Shown one piece after another: positions 54,417 to 62,913 of a stretch of 64,000 nt of DNA (positions are counted from its first letter, which is position 1; every line of letters starts with the position of its first letter). Where the stretch lies: contig NZ_MTBQ01000003.1 in NCBI RefSeq assembly GCF_002153375.1, positions 558,001-622,000 of the forward strand, written 5' to 3'. A program made the position numbers and the translations under genes. Source of the DNA: Oceanobacillus rekensis. Its GTDB lineage: Bacteria; Bacillota; Bacilli; Bacillales; Amphibacillaceae. The notes beneath the pieces are model-generated. The model was not told the origin of the DNA. It saw only the letters and a list, made by a program, of their open reading frames with translations, and searched no databases.

Positions 54417-55244
54417 TTAAATTTTTGGATGTCTTAGTTTTTTCATATGTTTCTCAATGAATTTTTCAGTGTTTTGTACTGTAGTCTTTCTGGCAACTTC
54501 TCTATGTTCTTCTTTTGTCAGCTGTTCCAGATTTGGTACATGGGTCAATTCTTTAATGTTTTTTTGGAGATTAGCTTTACTTATAGTAAATTCTCCAAGA
54601 TAAGTTTTGGCAGCTTCATCCATAAATGGTTTTATCTCCTGGTCATTTTTTGCTTGGTTATAAATTTCCTTAAATGTTGAAATATTATTATATTGTGTGG
54701 TCATCTGGGTATATTGAATATAATCAAATTCACTTAAATAGTTTAATACATTATCAAGAAGATCCTTTGTAATAAATTTAATCTCACCTGATTCTACCTG
54801 TCTTGCCCTCGTTAAAAAAATCTCATAATCCTTTATAAGTTGGTCCTGTAAATTAATAATAAAATTCAAAGCATCTAAACCTTTTCTGAAGATTGCTCTA
54901 TTTTCTGGACTCAATTGAAGGTTAGTTAGTACCTTTTGCAAGAATCCACTAACAGTTGTAAAAGAATTAAAATTTATTGCTGCTCTGAACCCGGCATGTT
55001 TTATAACTGATCCTGAATATTGATAGTATCTACTTAACGATTTAAATGCTTCTATATATTCCTCTTTATTATTAGAAGACTGTGAGGATATAATCGCATA
55101 ACCTGTTATTTTCCTTCTTTTATAGAAAGCAAAATAATATTCGTTATCATTAATCTTAAAGACACCAGGATTAATATCGTATTTTTCAAATATTTTTTTA
55201 TGTTTCGCTGCTAATATATTTAATTCATTATAATTTTTATTCAA
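54417..55244 (-). CDS. Tad-associated cytosolic protein, module 1
   Basis: A 275-residue soluble protein paralogous to 51428-52243. Both have HKKIFEKYDIN near the N-terminus, an aromatic strand (EYYFAFYKRR), a helical middle, SEFDYIQYTQ near residue 165-174, and a C-terminus ending KKLRHPKI. It starts TTG behind AAGGAG. It follows the larger Trp-rich protein gene, separated by a 16-bp stem-loop, and precedes the membrane protein gene by 13 nt. Pairing with the secreted protein is conserved in both copies, which argues for a joint function. Confidence 0.7.
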   Translation of the reverse strand: MNKNYNELNILAAKHKKIFEKYDINPGVFKINDNEYYFAFYKRRKITGYAIISSQSSNNKEEYIEAFKSLSRYYQYSGSVIKHAGFRAAINFNSFTTVSGFLQKVLTNLQLSPENRAIFRKGLDALNFIINLQDQLIKDYEIFLTRARQVESGEIKFITKDLLDNVLNYLSEFDYIQYTQMTTQYNNISTFKEIYNQAKNDQEIKPFMDEAAKTYLGEFTISKANLQKNIKELTHVPNLEQLTKEEHREVARKTTVQNTEKFIEKHMKKLRHPKI

Positions 55245-55284
55245 GAATAATACTCCTTAAAATACTTTTCTGTAGGAATATGTA

Positions 55285-55320
55285 CATAATAGAAACGAGT
55301 GTAAACTCGTCTCTATTATG
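55285..55320 (-). promoter_or_regulatory. Stem-loop over the stop of Trp-rich gene 1
   Basis: Stem of 16 positions with one mismatch, CATAATAGARACGAGT with ACTCGTCTCTATTATG and a 4-nt loop. It covers the stop codon of the Trp-rich gene and has no U-tract. It is placed exactly like the stem-loop at 52283-52325. Confidence 0.75.
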
Positions 55321-56764
55321 AAAACCATCCTTTTACAGTATTCCATCCCTTTTTAGCAATGGATTTTGCGGTTTTTATTGGTCCGCCTTTCCAATTATTT
55401 GCTATAAACTTAGTTCCTTTTGAAAGTGCCCAAAGTCCAGCACCACCTGCGACCATAATTCCAGCTGCCGCGCGTGCACCAGGTATAGGGGCAGCTGCAG
55501 TTATTGTCCCGGCATTCATTATAGTATCACCAAGGTTTTCTCCTACTTCTGCAAAAGCTGCTGTTTTATCGGCACCAGTTGCATTACTGTTGTATACTTC
55601 AGATGCGTTATTAAAACTGTCAACTGTTTTTACACCTGATGTGTAAGCACCTAACGCTGCAGCAGGTAGGCTTAATTTTGATAAAGCTTTCTCAACCGGT
55701 TCTGGTGGGCTAGGTATTCTATCTACAACGTTCAGTACGCTTGAGCTCCTGCTTAAATCAGAACCATTTTCTGCTAGATTAAGCATCTCTCGAGCATCAA
55801 AAAACTCGCCTGCATTACTAGCAAAAGTTCTGGCTTTCTGGAACTCGCTATAGCCCTCAACTCCATCATATAACTTCGTACCAAAATCATAAGTATCGGT
55901 ACCAAAATTATCTACCCCAAATACCTTTAAGCCAATGACGAAAACATCTCCATACATTCTTCCGCCGAAATCCCATTTACTTGTGCTACTGGCATCAAGA
56001 TAACGTTGATATTTCAACCCCTCTGCACCCATAGTGGCTGTACTGCCAACAGACTTCATAATATATTCAGTAACCTTGTAGGGGTTTGTATCATAATATG
56101 GAATATTATCGTTATACCCAGTTGATGGGGAAACATTCGGTTGATAGCCATTCAAAAGCCATGGAGTTATTAAGTAAGGGCTACCCGTATAGCCTGAATT
56201 ATTCCACGAATTACCTGCATATGGGCCGGCCATATATCCTTGTTGTAACCATGGATTACTAGAATAACCGGACTGGGACCAGGCATCGCCAGTAAATGAA
56301 TCACCTTGAAATCCTGATTGATTCCATGCATTTCCATTATACGAGGAACCATTCCACCCTTGAGACTGCCATGAATCTCCATTGAATCCATTTACATTCC
56401 AACCATTTGCTCCCCAGGAATTACCTGATGATGGATTACCAGTCCATGAATCTTCCGTAAAGCCATGCTGGGACCATCCTTCTAAGTACCAAGGAACACT
56501 ACTCCAAGTGTTGCCATCCCAACTGGTCCCTTCTGTTCCTTGTCTTTCCCAATCATCACCTTGCCAGGAGTCACCTTCCCACTTCAGACTGGCGCCATCC
56601 CATGAATCCCCAGTCCAAGAATTTCCTTTCCAGGATTCACCTTCCCAAGAATTACCTGTCCATGCCTCTACAGCGTAAGCGACGGGTGCAAAAACAGGCT
56701 GAAGGGTTACAATCACAATTGCCATAAATGCAAAAATGCTTCTTAACCACTTATTTATTACCAT
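55316..56764 (-). CDS. Secreted Trp-rich repeat protein, module 1
   Basis: A 482-residue exported protein. Signal peptide ends after APVAYA (about residue 31), then AWTGNSWEGESWKGNSWTG begins a run of 5-residue G-x-S-W-x repeats, followed by longer Trp/Gly/Asn repeats (WNVNGFNGDSW, WNQSGFQGDSF, GYTGSPYL) to about 205. A soluble part and a Gly/Ala-rich hydrophobic part (AAAGIMVAGGAGLWALSKG) lead to an amphipathic end KKGWNTVKGWFS. Two GTG codons precede the chosen ATG; the ribosome site is weak. It has no Cys. It is paralogous to module 2 and not recognised as a known family. Confidence 0.75.
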   Translation of the reverse strand: MVINKWLRSIFAFMAIVIVTLQPVFAPVAYAVEAWTGNSWEGESWKGNSWTGDSWDGASLKWEGDSWQGDDWERQGTEGTSWDGNTWSSVPWYLEGWSQHGFTEDSWTGNPSSGNSWGANGWNVNGFNGDSWQSQGWNGSSYNGNAWNQSGFQGDSFTGDAWSQSGYSSNPWLQQGYMAGPYAGNSWNNSGYTGSPYLITPWLLNGYQPNVSPSTGYNDNIPYYDTNPYKVTEYIMKSVGSTATMGAEGLKYQRYLDASSTSKWDFGGRMYGDVFVIGLKVFGVDNFGTDTYDFGTKLYDGVEGYSEFQKARTFASNAGEFFDAREMLNLAENGSDLSRSSSVLNVVDRIPSPPEPVEKALSKLSLPAAALGAYTSGVKTVDSFNNASEVYNSNATGADKTAAFAEVGENLGDTIMNAGTITAAAPIPGARAAAGIMVAGGAGLWALSKGTKFIANNWKGGPIKTAKSIAKKGWNTVKGWFS

Positions 56765-56801
56765 CACCACTTTTCAGAAACAGATTACACCCTTCTTTCA
56801 A

Positions 56802-58232
56802 CTAATTCTGTACATTACTATTATACTTTTGGTCAATTTCCTCTTTCGTTTGTTCGAGCGTCTCTGTACTCAATTCTTTTAAATTTTCCTTAAGTTCATC
56901 TGTTGTTTGCTCCATTTTTTCTTTTAATTCCCTAAATCTCCTAATTAGTTCAGATCTTTGATCATATGTCAGGATTTCAAAATCAACTAACAGGTATCCT
57001 AAACTATTCATATTATTAATAGTTGCTGTATTAATAAAATTCCAATCGTTGCCTATTTCCATAATGTCAAAATTACTTCTTACACCAGCAGCATCAACAT
57101 CTTTTATAGCATCCCTTTTCCATTGTTCCCAAACATCTAGTACTTCTTCTGCCCGCTCAAACTCAGCTTGAAGCTGGTCTTGATTGCTTGCTGAAGCATA
57201 GATTCCATTTGCAACTTCCGCGATTTCCTGTAATTGCTTTTGAGCTTCTGCATCGGTTTGAAAGCCAATGACATTAATAATCGGCTTCGCATTGGACGCG
57301 GCAAGCTGTTCAGCTACTTTTACAGGATCACCGTCGCAAGTCTCTATCCCATCACTTACGATATAAATGAGGTTGGTATTTTCTTCACTTTTCAAATCTT
57401 TCATTGCCTCATTCGATGCTTTCATACCTGCTGCAAGCGGAGTCCAGCCAGCAGGTTCAAATTGATTTAGTGACGCTTGAAAGTCCGACTCATTATAAGG
57501 TGCAAACCCATAGACCTGTTCAATGGTTTCGCAAGACAAAGCTTTATCAGCATTGTCACCCGTACCTTCATGACCATATACTCTTAGTGAAATGTTGGCT
57601 TCTTCTGGTGTATTTTTAACGAATTCATTGATCGCATCTTTAGCAATTTGCATTCTAGTTTTATCTCCAGCATAGAATCCCATACTTCCACTTGAATCTA
57701 ATAAAATCTCAATATTGTAATTTTCTTTAAAATGCAAGCGTGAATCTGGTAGATCTGGATTTCCAAAAGCACCGAATTCCCATTTTTTTATAACGTCTTG
57801 TGGATTAGAATAATCACCTGCGACTAACCAGTACATATACCGCAAGTAAGTCTCATATTCCTCGTCACTAGGATTTTCACTCATTGGCTGGATTTGTTCA
57901 AAGTGTTCTCTTAACTCTTCTTCATGATCATCCTCGAAACTTGGTTGATACCCGCCATAAGGTCCTGGTAATTGATTCGCTAATCCCACTTCATCTGTTG
58001 GAATTGGGTCTAGATTTTCCAGTGAAAGTTCCTGTTTAGTAGTTTCTTCAGAGTTCCCAGTCGAAGCTACTTCCTCTCCTGCCACTTGTTTATCCTCTGC
58101 ATCTTCCACTTCTGTTTCTTGAATCTGACTTTCCGTTTCTTCTACTTGTGTTTGTGCGTTATCATTATCACCACAAGCAACAAGGAGTAACAATGGAACA
58201 AGCAGTAAGAAAAGATACCTATTTTTTAACAT
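56802..58232 (-). CDS. VWA-domain lipoprotein of the Tad locus
   Basis: A 476-residue lipoprotein. The lipobox LLVAC makes Cys20 the lipidated residue. An acidic, Glu/Gln/Thr-rich stretch (21-80) leads to a von Willebrand A domain with MIDAS motif DSSGSM (179-184), the Thr of GWTPLAAGM near 266 and YIVSDGIETCDGDP near 299. A coiled C-terminal part (RELKEKMEQTTDELKENL) ends it. It lies next to the pilin gene. VWA proteins accompany Tad loci in other bacteria and pilus-tip VWA domains mediate adhesion, so a surface adhesion or assembly role is likely. Confidence 0.8.
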   Translation of the reverse strand: MLKNRYLFLLLVPLLLLVACGDNDNAQTQVEETESQIQETEVEDAEDKQVAGEEVASTGNSEETTKQELSLENLDPIPTDEVGLANQLPGPYGGYQPSFEDDHEEELREHFEQIQPMSENPSDEEYETYLRYMYWLVAGDYSNPQDVIKKWEFGAFGNPDLPDSRLHFKENYNIEILLDSSGSMGFYAGDKTRMQIAKDAINEFVKNTPEEANISLRVYGHEGTGDNADKALSCETIEQVYGFAPYNESDFQASLNQFEPAGWTPLAAGMKASNEAMKDLKSEENTNLIYIVSDGIETCDGDPVKVAEQLAASNAKPIINVIGFQTDAEAQKQLQEIAEVANGIYASASNQDQLQAEFERAEEVLDVWEQWKRDAIKDVDAAGVRSNFDIMEIGNDWNFINTATINNMNSLGYLLVDFEILTYDQRSELIRRFRELKEKMEQTTDELKENLKELSTETLEQTKEEIDQKYNSNVQN

Positions 58233-58269
58233 GCAAGAAAACCCCTTAATATCTTAATTAATTTATTCC

Positions 58270-58485
58270 TTAACCGCCTATCTGACCAATTAATTCAGTA
58301 ATCTTGCCCACAACAGCTTCCCCTATACCAGTTGCACCAGCCATAGATGTGGAAATAACTCCCACAAGTATGACAATAACCGCAGCAATCCCAATCCACT
58401 CCAATGTCTGTGAACCAGTTTCATCCTTTTTCATACCTGCTACCTTGTTCATCATGTTTACATAAACTTCATTCATCTTTTTCAT
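58270..58485 (-). CDS. flp: Flp-type major pilin
   Basis: A 71-residue prepilin. A 24-residue basic leader ending KKDETG is cut before SQTLEWIGIAAVIVILVGVI; the conserved Glu is at mature +5 (Glu29) and is followed by Trp rather than Tyr. The mature protein is only 47 residues, with a Gly-rich end (ITELIGQIGG), as usual for Flp pilins. GTAGGAAAAATG-type purines precede the ATG. It sits between tadC and the VWA lipoprotein. The matching prepilin peptidase gene is not in this window. Confidence 0.88.
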   Translation of the reverse strand: MKKMNEVYVNMMNKVAGMKKDETGSQTLEWIGIAAVIVILVGVISTSMAGATGIGEAVVGKITELIGQIGG

Positions 58486-58506
58486 TTTTCCTACCTCCTG
58501 ATTTTT

Positions 58507-59442
58507 TTAAAGTAAATTAAGAATACTATTATCACCCAGCAGCATGTTCATGATCATTAATCCCGCAATCATCAATATGGAAACAGGTGCAATTAAAAAT
58601 GTTGTTACAAGTGTAACTTTTGGTGATGCTTTTGCTGCCAGTTCTTTCACTTGCTCCTGACGTATTTCCCGTAAGTTTTCTGCCTGTATTTTAAATGTTT
58701 TTGCAATCGGCACACCAAGGTTCATTCCCTGTATAAGTGCCTTAATCAATGATTGAAATTCGGGATTGTCATTCCGCAGTAACAGCTCTCGATACGCTCT
58801 TTCCCTAGCAATACCTAAGTCGATTTCATTATTAAATCTCGTGAATTCTTCCCTGATAGGTCCATCGAAATGGCGAATCACCTCCCGAAGTGCTTGGTCT
58901 AAACTGACTCCAGCCTGTAAGCTTGTACTTACCGTATCCAAAAAATCCGGTAAATCCTGTCTAATTAAATCTTGACGATTTTTCACCTCTCTTTTCATAT
59001 ATAAAATTGGTAGAAAATATCCTAAAATAGGTATACCTATAATCATATATTGTGAGAAAGGAAGACCAATAATGATGGCTAGAATTCCTATAAAGAAACC
59101 CGCTAGAAATAAGAAGATTTTCAATCCCTGGAATCGTTCCACTGTCAGCTTCAGTGGATTACCTGATTTCCTTAGCCACTCTGCCACCATATGATTTTCA
59201 CTGAAAAAATTAATCCTCTGTCCTAGGTCCGTAAAATCATCTGCATATTTTGTTATTTTTTGAAAAAAGGCTGCCCGTCTGTCTACTTTTTTCTTTTTTC
59301 GTTCATATGGATCAATTTGTGTTAAATCTGATACATGGGATAAAATACTTCGTTTCCCATTTAAATAAGACCAAAAGTGTTTTAAACATAACAACATACA
59401 AAACCAGAAAGCGATGATGGCTAAGATTATTAATGCATCCAT
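58507..59442 (-). CDS. tadC: Tad pilus platform protein TadC
   Basis: Inner-membrane platform protein with a type II secretion F domain, 311 residues. The F domain runs from about 160 to 290: LPDFLDTVSTSLQAGVSLDQ, then ELLLRNDNPEFQSLIKALIQ and GVPIAKTFKIQAENLREIRQ. Membrane helices are near 1-20, 105-145 and 280-303. It lies 3 nt after tadB. TadB and TadC together form the platform on which the CpaF ATPase drives pilin assembly. Confidence 0.9.
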   Translation of the reverse strand: MDALIILAIIAFWFCMLLCLKHFWSYLNGKRSILSHVSDLTQIDPYERKKKKVDRRAAFFQKITKYADDFTDLGQRINFFSENHMVAEWLRKSGNPLKLTVERFQGLKIFLFLAGFFIGILAIIIGLPFSQYMIIGIPILGYFLPILYMKREVKNRQDLIRQDLPDFLDTVSTSLQAGVSLDQALREVIRHFDGPIREEFTRFNNEIDLGIARERAYRELLLRNDNPEFQSLIKALIQGMNLGVPIAKTFKIQAENLREIRQEQVKELAAKASPKVTLVTTFLIAPVSILMIAGLMIMNMLLGDNSILNLL

Positions 59443-59445
59443 AGG

Positions 59446-60375
59446 CTACACCCTTATATCCGTTATTTTTCGAATTAAAATAAATGACAGGATAATTGCT
59501 CCGACAAATGCAATTAATATAATGACTCCAAATCCAGACCATAATGGTTCAATAAAGCCGTCAATCACATTGTTCATAACGAGTAACAAAAATACAGGCA
59601 TTACCGGTATGATAAATGAAATATATTTCTGTTCTGCAGTCATTGTTTTTATCGTTTGGCTTAGTACTTTGCGCTCTTCGAAGGTTTCTCCCATCGTTTC
59701 CAGTGTGCGGGCTAAGTTCCCTCCCGTTTTTTTCTGGATAAGCAGTGTTGCGATAAACAAATTGAAATCCCGTGATTTATTTCTTTTTTGCACAGAGCGT
59801 AATGCAGTTTCTAATGGAACACCTAATTTTAATTCATTAGAAATTTGTTTGAATTCAATTCCTGCCGGTGCTGAGACTTCTCTCGCTACGATCTCAATCC
59901 CCTGATTGATCGTCATTCCTGACCGTGCAGCATTACCAAGTATCCTGCAAACTTCCCCCAGTTGTTCATTGAAACGGATTTCATAGTTATTTTTTCTAAT
60001 ATAAAATAATAGATAATTGGTAGCGAGCATTAATAATACAGATAATAACAAACTGATTGCCACTGGCATGCTAAATATCGTATAGAAGAATACAAATACC
60101 GTCATTCCACCCACGAGTAATGCAGCGATATACTCAGAAGGTAAAAGCTTTACATTGGCACTTTGCAGTTTATTGCGTAAAGCCTTCGATGATTCTCGTT
60201 CATCAAATTGATCTCCCAGCTTACTTATCATGCTCTTGCGCTGTTCTTCGGGATACCATTCTTTTACCTTTAGTTTCCATTCTTTCTTTTGGGAGCGATA
60301 ACCTAAGTAATAATAACCAAACAGCAGAAGCGAAAGTACTGCTAAACTATAGAGTATAGACACTGCTATGTTCAT
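59446..60375 (-). CDS. tadB: Tad pilus platform protein TadB
   Basis: Second platform protein with a type II secretion F domain, 309 residues. The F domain shows LGEVCRILGNAARSGMTINQ and LLIQKKTGGNLARTLETMGE; helices are near 3-22, 85-125 and 255-300. The start overlaps the end of the ATPase gene by 29 nt behind GGAGGGGATGGCGG, so translation is probably coupled. It pairs with TadC. Confidence 0.9.
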   Translation of the reverse strand: MNIAVSILYSLAVLSLLLFGYYYLGYRSQKKEWKLKVKEWYPEEQRKSMISKLGDQFDERESSKALRNKLQSANVKLLPSEYIAALLVGGMTVFVFFYTIFSMPVAISLLLSVLLMLATNYLLFYIRKNNYEIRFNEQLGEVCRILGNAARSGMTINQGIEIVAREVSAPAGIEFKQISNELKLGVPLETALRSVQKRNKSRDFNLFIATLLIQKKTGGNLARTLETMGETFEERKVLSQTIKTMTAEQKYISFIIPVMPVFLLLVMNNVIDGFIEPLWSGFGVIILIAFVGAIILSFILIRKITDIRV

Positions 60376-61717
60376 CCGCCATCCCCTCCTCAGGTGTAAA
60401 GATATTCATATCTGGGTTTAATCCGTATACATGCAGATGTGGAATACATTTAGGGATAATACCTGTTGAAGTATAATGGCCCAGTATCATTCCATCTGCC
60501 TGAACTCCTGTACGCTGAAACTTGAAAATATCGCGTACTTGTATTTTATTTCCGTCTATTTTTTCAACTTCAGAAACATTCGTCACCCGGCGTGTTCCAT
60601 CCGTTAACCGTTGAACCTGAATGATATAATCCAGTGCTCCGGCAATATAATCACGAATGATGTGGGTAGGGAGATCAAGTCCTGCCATAACAACCATTCC
60701 TTCCACACGACTGATGGCATCAATTGGTGTGTTGGAATGCACGGTTGTCAAGGAGCCTTCATGACCGGTATTCATTGCCTGAAGCATATCAAATGCCTCC
60801 GATCCACGCACTTCACCAACAATGATTCGATCGGGACGCATCCGCAAAGCGTTTTTTACAAGCTGCCGGATAGTTACTTCCCCGGTTCCTTCCACGTTTG
60901 GTGGACGAGCTTCCATTCCTACCACATTTGCCCGATCAAGCTTTAATTCAGCAGAATCCTCGATCGTAATCACGCGTTCCCCCATCGGAATAGCTTGTGC
61001 TAAAGCATTTAATAATGTTGTCTTACCACTGCCTGTCCCACCAGAGATTAAAACATTTAGTTTCGTTTCTACTAGGGCCTGCATAAACAGTGACATCGCA
61101 CCTGTAAAGGTATTATTATCCTCCAGCTCATCCATTACAAATGGATTTTTCCTGAACTTCCGAATGGATATTAATGTTCCATCAAGACTGATTGGAGAAA
61201 TAACCGCATTCACACGACTTCCATCAGGCAGCCTTGCATCTACCATTGGTGAGCTCTCATCAATCCTTCTACCTAGAGGTGCAACTACCCGGTCGACAAT
61301 ATGCCGCACATGCGATTCATCTTTAAAATTTACTTTCGACCGTTCAAGCCTTCCCTTTTTTTCCACGTATATTTCATTTGGACCATTCACTAGAATTTCT
61401 GTAATAGAATCATCCTTAAGCAAAGGCTCCAATGGTCCAAACCCTACACTTTCATCGATTAATTTTGAAAGGAGTGATTCTTTATCATGTCTGGGAATGA
61501 CTACTTTTTCTTCAGACATAAATTGATTAATATACCGTTCAATTCTTAATCGTTTATCTGATTCACCTAAACTAGTAATCTGTTCTAAATTAACCTCTGT
61601 TAATAGTCTTGTTTTATAATGCTCTACCAGTTCATCGATATAACCAGAAGTAGCTATAAAACTGGATTCTATTTCTTCTGTCGCTTTTTCTTTAGCATTT
61701 CGTTGAAAAAGTGCCAT
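60347..61717 (-). CDS. cpaF: Tad pilus assembly ATPase CpaF/TadA
   Basis: Hexameric secretion ATPase of 456 residues that powers Flp pilus assembly. Walker A is SGGTGSGKTTLLNAL (about 230-244), the Asp box TIEDSAELKL and Walker B IIVGEVRGSEAFDMLQA follow, and a His box NTGHEGSLTTVHS is near 318. The N-terminal domain has FGPLEPLLKDDSITEILVNG. GGAGGTGGGGAC precedes the ATG. It lies between the TadZ-like and TadB genes. Confidence 0.93.
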   Translation of the reverse strand: MALFQRNAKEKATEEIESSFIATSGYIDELVEHYKTRLLTEVNLEQITSLGESDKRLRIERYINQFMSEEKVVIPRHDKESLLSKLIDESVGFGPLEPLLKDDSITEILVNGPNEIYVEKKGRLERSKVNFKDESHVRHIVDRVVAPLGRRIDESSPMVDARLPDGSRVNAVISPISLDGTLISIRKFRKNPFVMDELEDNNTFTGAMSLFMQALVETKLNVLISGGTGSGKTTLLNALAQAIPMGERVITIEDSAELKLDRANVVGMEARPPNVEGTGEVTIRQLVKNALRMRPDRIIVGEVRGSEAFDMLQAMNTGHEGSLTTVHSNTPIDAISRVEGMVVMAGLDLPTHIIRDYIAGALDYIIQVQRLTDGTRRVTNVSEVEKIDGNKIQVRDIFKFQRTGVQADGMILGHYTSTGIIPKCIPHLHVYGLNPDMNIFTPEEGMADEHSSVYTL

Positions 61718-61740
61718 GTCCCCACCTCCTTATGTAGTGC

Positions 61741-62874
61741 TTATTTCAGCATGGAGTGAACCCATTTATGTACGTCTTTTGCTACTATAGTCAGCTTTTT
61801 CTCTTTCGGTTCTTTCCTCAGTGGCTCTCCTTGATTGATATATTGCTGAAGCCCCTTATCTCTTCTAATCTCAGCAGCGATTGTATATTCAACGAATTTT
61901 TCCATATCCTTTTTCGTTAACTCTTTATCTTTGCCTTTGAAATTCATGACTAGCTCTAAACGATCTTGTGTCACGATCCCTAACTGTTTGAATAACTTTT
62001 CGACATGGTTCAGCACGCGTATTGCTACTGTATCGATATTCATCATATAGTAGATTTTATTTGCTTCCTCTAAAGCTGCATATACTCTTTCATCCATCCA
62101 GACAGGTAAATCAATAATGATAAAATCATAGCTGCGTTTACTGGCTCGGATTAATCGGAATATAAAATCCTCACTTATTTTCTCCGCCATTTCCGCATCT
62201 CTCGGACTTACCAATACTTGGAGTTTCGAATGTTTCTCGATTTCTGCAACATTTCGGATATGATGTTCTCCCAGTTCATCGATTACAGGAAGCAGGTCTA
62301 CCATCGATCGATTGCTATCGATACCAAGGTATGTTTCTGCACCACCGTACTGTAAATTCAGATCAATATATAGAACATTTGCAGTTGATTCCAATTTAAG
62401 TGTTTGGGCAAAAGCACTGCTGATTAACGATTTCCCTACCCCACCACTTCCACTGTAAAAAGCATAAACCTTACCGCCACCGCGCTTGAATGATGTCGAA
62501 TCGGATTCCAGATCGTTAATAGCTGCAGCTGCTTTAGCTGTGGCATCCAGCTTTTCCATAAAGATAATTTCTTCTCCTGGAAAAACATAATAGTCTGAAA
62601 CACCTAAACGAATCAATCCACGTAATACTTCAAAATTTTCCTCATCATTTACACAAATAATAGAAGCACTTGGAAAATTCGATAAAATGAGTTGTGCATC
62701 TTCAACAGCAGAGTTTGTTTCTGAATTAACGATAACAATTACCTGGGCATCATACTTCTTTAATTCTGCAGCAGAAACAAAATGCAATTGATATTCTTCC
62801 CTGACTCGTTCCTGTATGGATGATATAAGTTCTTCATTTTTACCAACAACATAAATATCATTTGCTACCTTCAT
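61741..62874 (-). CDS. tadZ: TadZ/CpaE-like ParA-family ATPase
   Basis: A 377-residue protein of the CpaE/TadZ type, which places Tad machinery in the cell. The first ~120 residues form an atypical receiver domain (VIVIVNSETNSAVEDAQLIL) without the normal phospho-acceptor setting. The ATPase part has Walker A YSGSGGVGKSLISSAFA; the signature lysine of ParA proteins before GGVGK is replaced by Ser, a known kind of deviation in TadZ. FIIIDLPVWMDE is the Walker B. The ATG at 62874 is chosen because GGAGGAAGTTGT lies upstream. Confidence 0.85.
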   Translation of the reverse strand: MKVANDIYVVGKNEELISSIQERVREEYQLHFVSAAELKKYDAQVIVIVNSETNSAVEDAQLILSNFPSASIICVNDEENFEVLRGLIRLGVSDYYVFPGEEIIFMEKLDATAKAAAAINDLESDSTSFKRGGGKVYAFYSGSGGVGKSLISSAFAQTLKLESTANVLYIDLNLQYGGAETYLGIDSNRSMVDLLPVIDELGEHHIRNVAEIEKHSKLQVLVSPRDAEMAEKISEDFIFRLIRASKRSYDFIIIDLPVWMDERVYAALEEANKIYYMMNIDTVAIRVLNHVEKLFKQLGIVTQDRLELVMNFKGKDKELTKKDMEKFVEYTIAAEIRRDKGLQQYINQGEPLRKEPKEKKLTIVAKDVHKWVHSMLK

Positions 62875-62913
62875 ACAACTTCCTCCACCCATTGATCATG
62901 ATGCAAAATAGTA

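Noticed and set aside
52317-56764. Trp-Gly repeats as WxG100/T7SS substrates
   Set aside because: WxG100 proteins are about 100-residue helical hairpins without signal peptides; these have classical signal peptides and tandem short repeats, and no ESX/EssC genes are nearby.
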